Origin: Gigantopelta aegis
Lineage: Eukaryota; Mollusca; Gastropoda; Neomphalida; Peltospiridae
Length of the DNA stretch: 64,000 nt
Assembly: GCF_016097555.1 (NCBI RefSeq)
Contig: NC_054702.1
Location: 69,006,195 to 69,070,194 of the forward strand
Direction of reading: 5' to 3'
Under the pieces are notes generated by a model, which did not search any database, was not told the DNA's origin, and was given only the letters and a program-made list of their open reading frames with translations. A program made the position numbers and the translations under genes. This document shows positions 63,001 through 64,000 of the stretch, piece after piece (position 1 is the first letter of the stretch; each line of letters begins with the position of its first letter).

Positions 63001-63867
63001 AAGAGTGCTTCATTATAGGCAGTTAATTGTGTGTAAGAATAGTTTCCTTGGTGGACGTCATGCCAACCACTAACTTATGTCATCAGTGATACGTATGTCA
63101 CAGCTGTGATGCAACGCTTTCTCGTGTTTTAAACTTGCAAACTTATTTACAACAACAGTATCGTTCGAAAATCTTCCATAAAATGATAAATATTGAAAAT
63201 GGGTAATAAAAAGAATACCCAACTTGATATTCGGCAATACCGTTTATCTTGCACTCGTGAATTGATGTTGTCTTTCCCTTGCCAAACGGTATTGCCTCAT
63301 AGCTCATTGAGTATTCTCTAATGCACTTTGTTTTATTTTAAAAATGGTTCACCAAAACATTTTTAATGATCTAGCATAATATATACATGTATATTGTCTG
63401 TCTAAACCGGCATTTGTGTAACACTTTCAAGGTCTTGACCAGTGACAACAGTTTGGCTGACATCTCTCTAATCCAGCTATCTGTGTACACTGGCTCATGT
63501 TGTCAGTACATCTTGAATCTGGTTTAGACAAAGTCCAGTGTACTATTAATCATCATAATATTTTTCTCATGACTTTCCTGATTTCTCCAGTTCTCATTTC
63601 ATCCTGATCCCATCCCCAAGCAAAAAACCCCAAAACATTTGTTGTGGTCTTGGGATTCAGTCTCAAGGAACATCTGTGAAGCAAACCCACAAACCATTTC
63701 ACGTGGTACGCAGGGTGAGATAGAGGGAGGGACGCTCCAAAGTATGATTTAATTTTTAAATTCACTATTTTCAGGTTCGTTTCAACCGAAGATCAGCCCC
63801 GGCATTCACTTTCGGTGTCAAACATTCCCCATATATGTGTCCGCTTATTGCTGACCCTGCAGACTAA
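57089..63867 (+). CDS. CIMAP1: CIMAP1/ODF3-like (SHIPPO-type) protein gene, four coding exons, 261 codons
   Basis: The CDS joins 57108-57534, 58836-58960, 60631-60771 and 63775-63867 with GT-AG introns in matching phases (1, 0, 0), giving 260 residues plus stop. Human ODF3/CIMAP1A-type proteins are about 254 residues. Six PGP-turn repeats follow one another: SPGPQY (27-32), SSPGPAYY, TPGPGAYRPE, TPGPNVY, TPGPANYSV and KPGPGAHSPE. Each is followed by a strand such as YSFGIRHGKF or YSFGSRHRS. It ends with PAFTFGVKHSPYMCPLIADP, the family's C-terminal signature. These proteins associate with microtubules of the sperm flagellum and cilia. An acceptor ('tatttcag') 19 bp before the ATG shows a 5' UTR exon upstream. 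The paralogue (1A, 1B or others) cannot be chosen. Introns 2 and 3 contain long tandem repeats. Confidence 0.92.
57108..57534 (+). CDS. CIMAP1: CIMAP1-like exon with start codon
   Basis: ATG at 57108 (MACKCEVTQSTW), 142 codons plus one base, donor CCAG|GTAAAA. It holds the first three complete PGP repeats and the start of the fourth. Confidence 0.93.
57641..57672. repeat. T homopolymer
   Basis: About 25 T in the first coding intron. Confidence 0.9.
58519..58700. mobile_element. 'CAGTGAAAC' MITE in CIMAP1-like intron 1
   Basis: CAGTGAAACATCTCAAAACA at the left, a diverged 'gatggatttcattgca' at the right. The inner motifs 'gaccctctgtaaaccagaat' match the family. Confidence 0.65.
58836..58960 (+). 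CDS. CIMAP1: CIMAP1-like exon 2
   Basis: Acceptor 'cttatttcag', donor AAAAG|GTTTGT, 125 nt (phase 1 to 0). Encodes PNVYNLPPMLGKTAQGGKK and FSLTGRSKIGSFHEDMQK. Confidence 0.93.
59235..59560 (+). repeat. 16-bp minisatellite in CIMAP1-like intron 2
   Basis: About 20 units, alternating between 'ttccgtgtttacagga' and 'ttgcgtgtttacaggg'. Because 16 is not a multiple of three, all three plus frames stay open (up to 130 codons); they are artefacts. The array runs into the right half of a 'CAGTGAAACC' MITE, which ends 'acacaggtttcactgta' at 59642. Confidence 0.96.
59561..59640. mobile_element. Right half of a 'CAGTGAAACC' MITE
   Basis: 'gacaggattctggtttgttc' and 'cacaggtttcactg' followed by TA. The left half is replaced by the minisatellite. 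Confidence 0.7.
59697..59790 (+). repeat. SINE, type B tail
   Basis: 'tgtttgacatccaatggctg' to 'tgctctagtggtgtcattga'. Confidence 0.82.
60631..60771 (+). CDS. CIMAP1: CIMAP1-like exon 3
   Basis: Acceptor 'tatttttcag', donor GAAAAA|GTAAGC, 47 codons, both ends phase 0. Encodes TPGPANYSVCNPNLYREKK, YSLTSRNPM and TKPGPGAHSPEK. An exon of whole codons with phase 0 ends can be skipped or joined freely. Confidence 0.93.
60844..61470 (+). repeat. 105-bp tandem repeat, six copies
   Basis: 'gtggtatgtgctgtcctgtt' starts units at 60844, 60948, 61053, 61157, 61263 and 61368 (last as gtggcatgtg). Units contain 'gggtattttgactatgaaac', 'cttgctcttttatgcctatg' and 'caattgttagttttctctag'. The start resembles the SINE body 'gtggtatgtgctatcctgtc'. 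It lies 70 bp after exon 3. Confidence 0.96.
61471..61828. other. Intron sequence with a possible MITE start
   Basis: 'cagagacagatccaaggggg' at 61622 resembles the left end of the 33702 MITE. 'tccatccatcc' simple repeat near 61780. Nothing else seen. Confidence 0.4.
61829..62230. repeat. Diverged tandem repeat, about 130-165 bp period
   Basis: 'gttttgattg' + 'gatagttctgaaac' recurs at 61831, 61963 and 62128, followed by 'cagtcttcacaaactaatag' in the second and third units. Old and AT-rich. Confidence 0.7.
62231..63397. other. Intron sequence without recognised features
   Basis: AT-rich, with a CA run at about 62494-62507. The stretch 63000-63300 is less AT-rich but has no coding frame. Confidence 0.4.
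63398..63545. mobile_element. Diverged 'CAGTGAAACC'-like MITE
   Basis: 'gtctgtctaaaccggcattt' at the left and 'gaatctggtttagacaaagt' at the right are inverted repeats in the style of this family. Confidence 0.55.
63775..63867 (+). CDS. CIMAP1: CIMAP1-like terminal exon
   Basis: Acceptor 'ctattttcag'; 30 codons VRFNRRSAPAFTFGVKHSPY ... DPAD then TAA. The end matches the conserved CIMAP1/ODF3 C-terminus. Confidence 0.92.
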   Translation, partial: VRFNRRSAPAFTFGVKHSPYMCPLIADPAD

Positions 63868-63965
63868 AACAAACGACTGAGGAGCATACGGTTTTAGGTA
63901 TAGACAATCTCTATTACATTACACAGGTGTATCTTGTTGTCTAATCAATGTCTTCTTTTATCCAG

Positions 63966-64000
63966 GTGTGCATGGATAAGCGATGCGATCCAGCCTTCAG
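63966..64000 (+). CDS. Second, alternative CIMAP1-like terminal exon (partial)
   Basis: After 'tttatccag' the sequence reads VCMDKRCDPAFS in the same phase as the terminal exon at 63775, and it is cut by the window edge. The fragment at 19394-19468 shows how the missing part probably continues (FGVRHSAYVAPL ...). It is either an alternative last exon spliced from exon 3 or the last exon of a fused or duplicated paralogue. Confidence 0.75.
   Translation, partial: MCMDKRCDPAF

Overview
The window is animal nuclear DNA, most probably from a mollusc and perhaps a gastropod. It is AT-rich, its genes are split by GT-AG introns, and most of the rest is short transposons, tRNA-derived SINEs with tails of a type I associate with mollusc genomes, and simple repeats. 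The species cannot be named from the sequence. There are no bacterial features, CRISPR arrays or rRNA genes, and the only tRNA-like sequences are SINE heads.

Layout. (1) 2.9-11.0 kb, plus strand: six coding exons of a DEPDC7-like gene (DEP domain plus RhoGAP-like region). The exons join in phase to about 521 codons and reach the stop codon; the short N-terminal exon was not found. Four of its splice junctions have been copied in tandem into the adjacent introns. (2) 11-15.8 kb: 3' flank and old repeats. (3) 15.8-48.5 kb: three diverged copies of one segment (unit 1 about 15.8-25.3, unit 2 about 25.3-32.8, unit 3 about 33.0-48.5 kb). Units 2 and 3 each carry an intact, intronless gene for a PGP-repeat (STPG/SHIPPO-type) protein of 198 or 197 residues. 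Unit 1 lacks it and instead holds a 75-bp fragment of the last exon of a CIMAP1/ODF3-like gene. Comparing units exposes insertions with their empty sites: a decayed Tc1-like element, a truncated pogo-like transposase, an 810-bp TAA-flanked element and a SINE. Unit 3 also contains an intact Tc1-like transposon (43.4-44.9 kb) inside a SINE. (4) 48.5-56.4 kb: a 535-bp Harbinger-like MITE, a 51-bp tandem repeat, and a 4.6-kb hAT-like element inserted in that repeat. The hAT element keeps only the 3' end of a transposase but carries an open 297-codon ORF of unknown function on the minus strand. (5) 57.1 kb to the window end, plus strand: a CIMAP1/ODF3-like sperm-tail/ciliary gene of four coding exons (261 codons), followed 98 bp later by a second possible terminal exon that runs off the window.

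The clearest biological theme is that PGP-repeat axonemal genes (a CIMAP1-like gene and two intronless paralogues) lie within about 35 kb of each other in a region that has been repeatedly duplicated and invaded by mobile DNA. The most unusual local observation is the repeated tandem duplication of splice sites in the DEPDC7-like gene.
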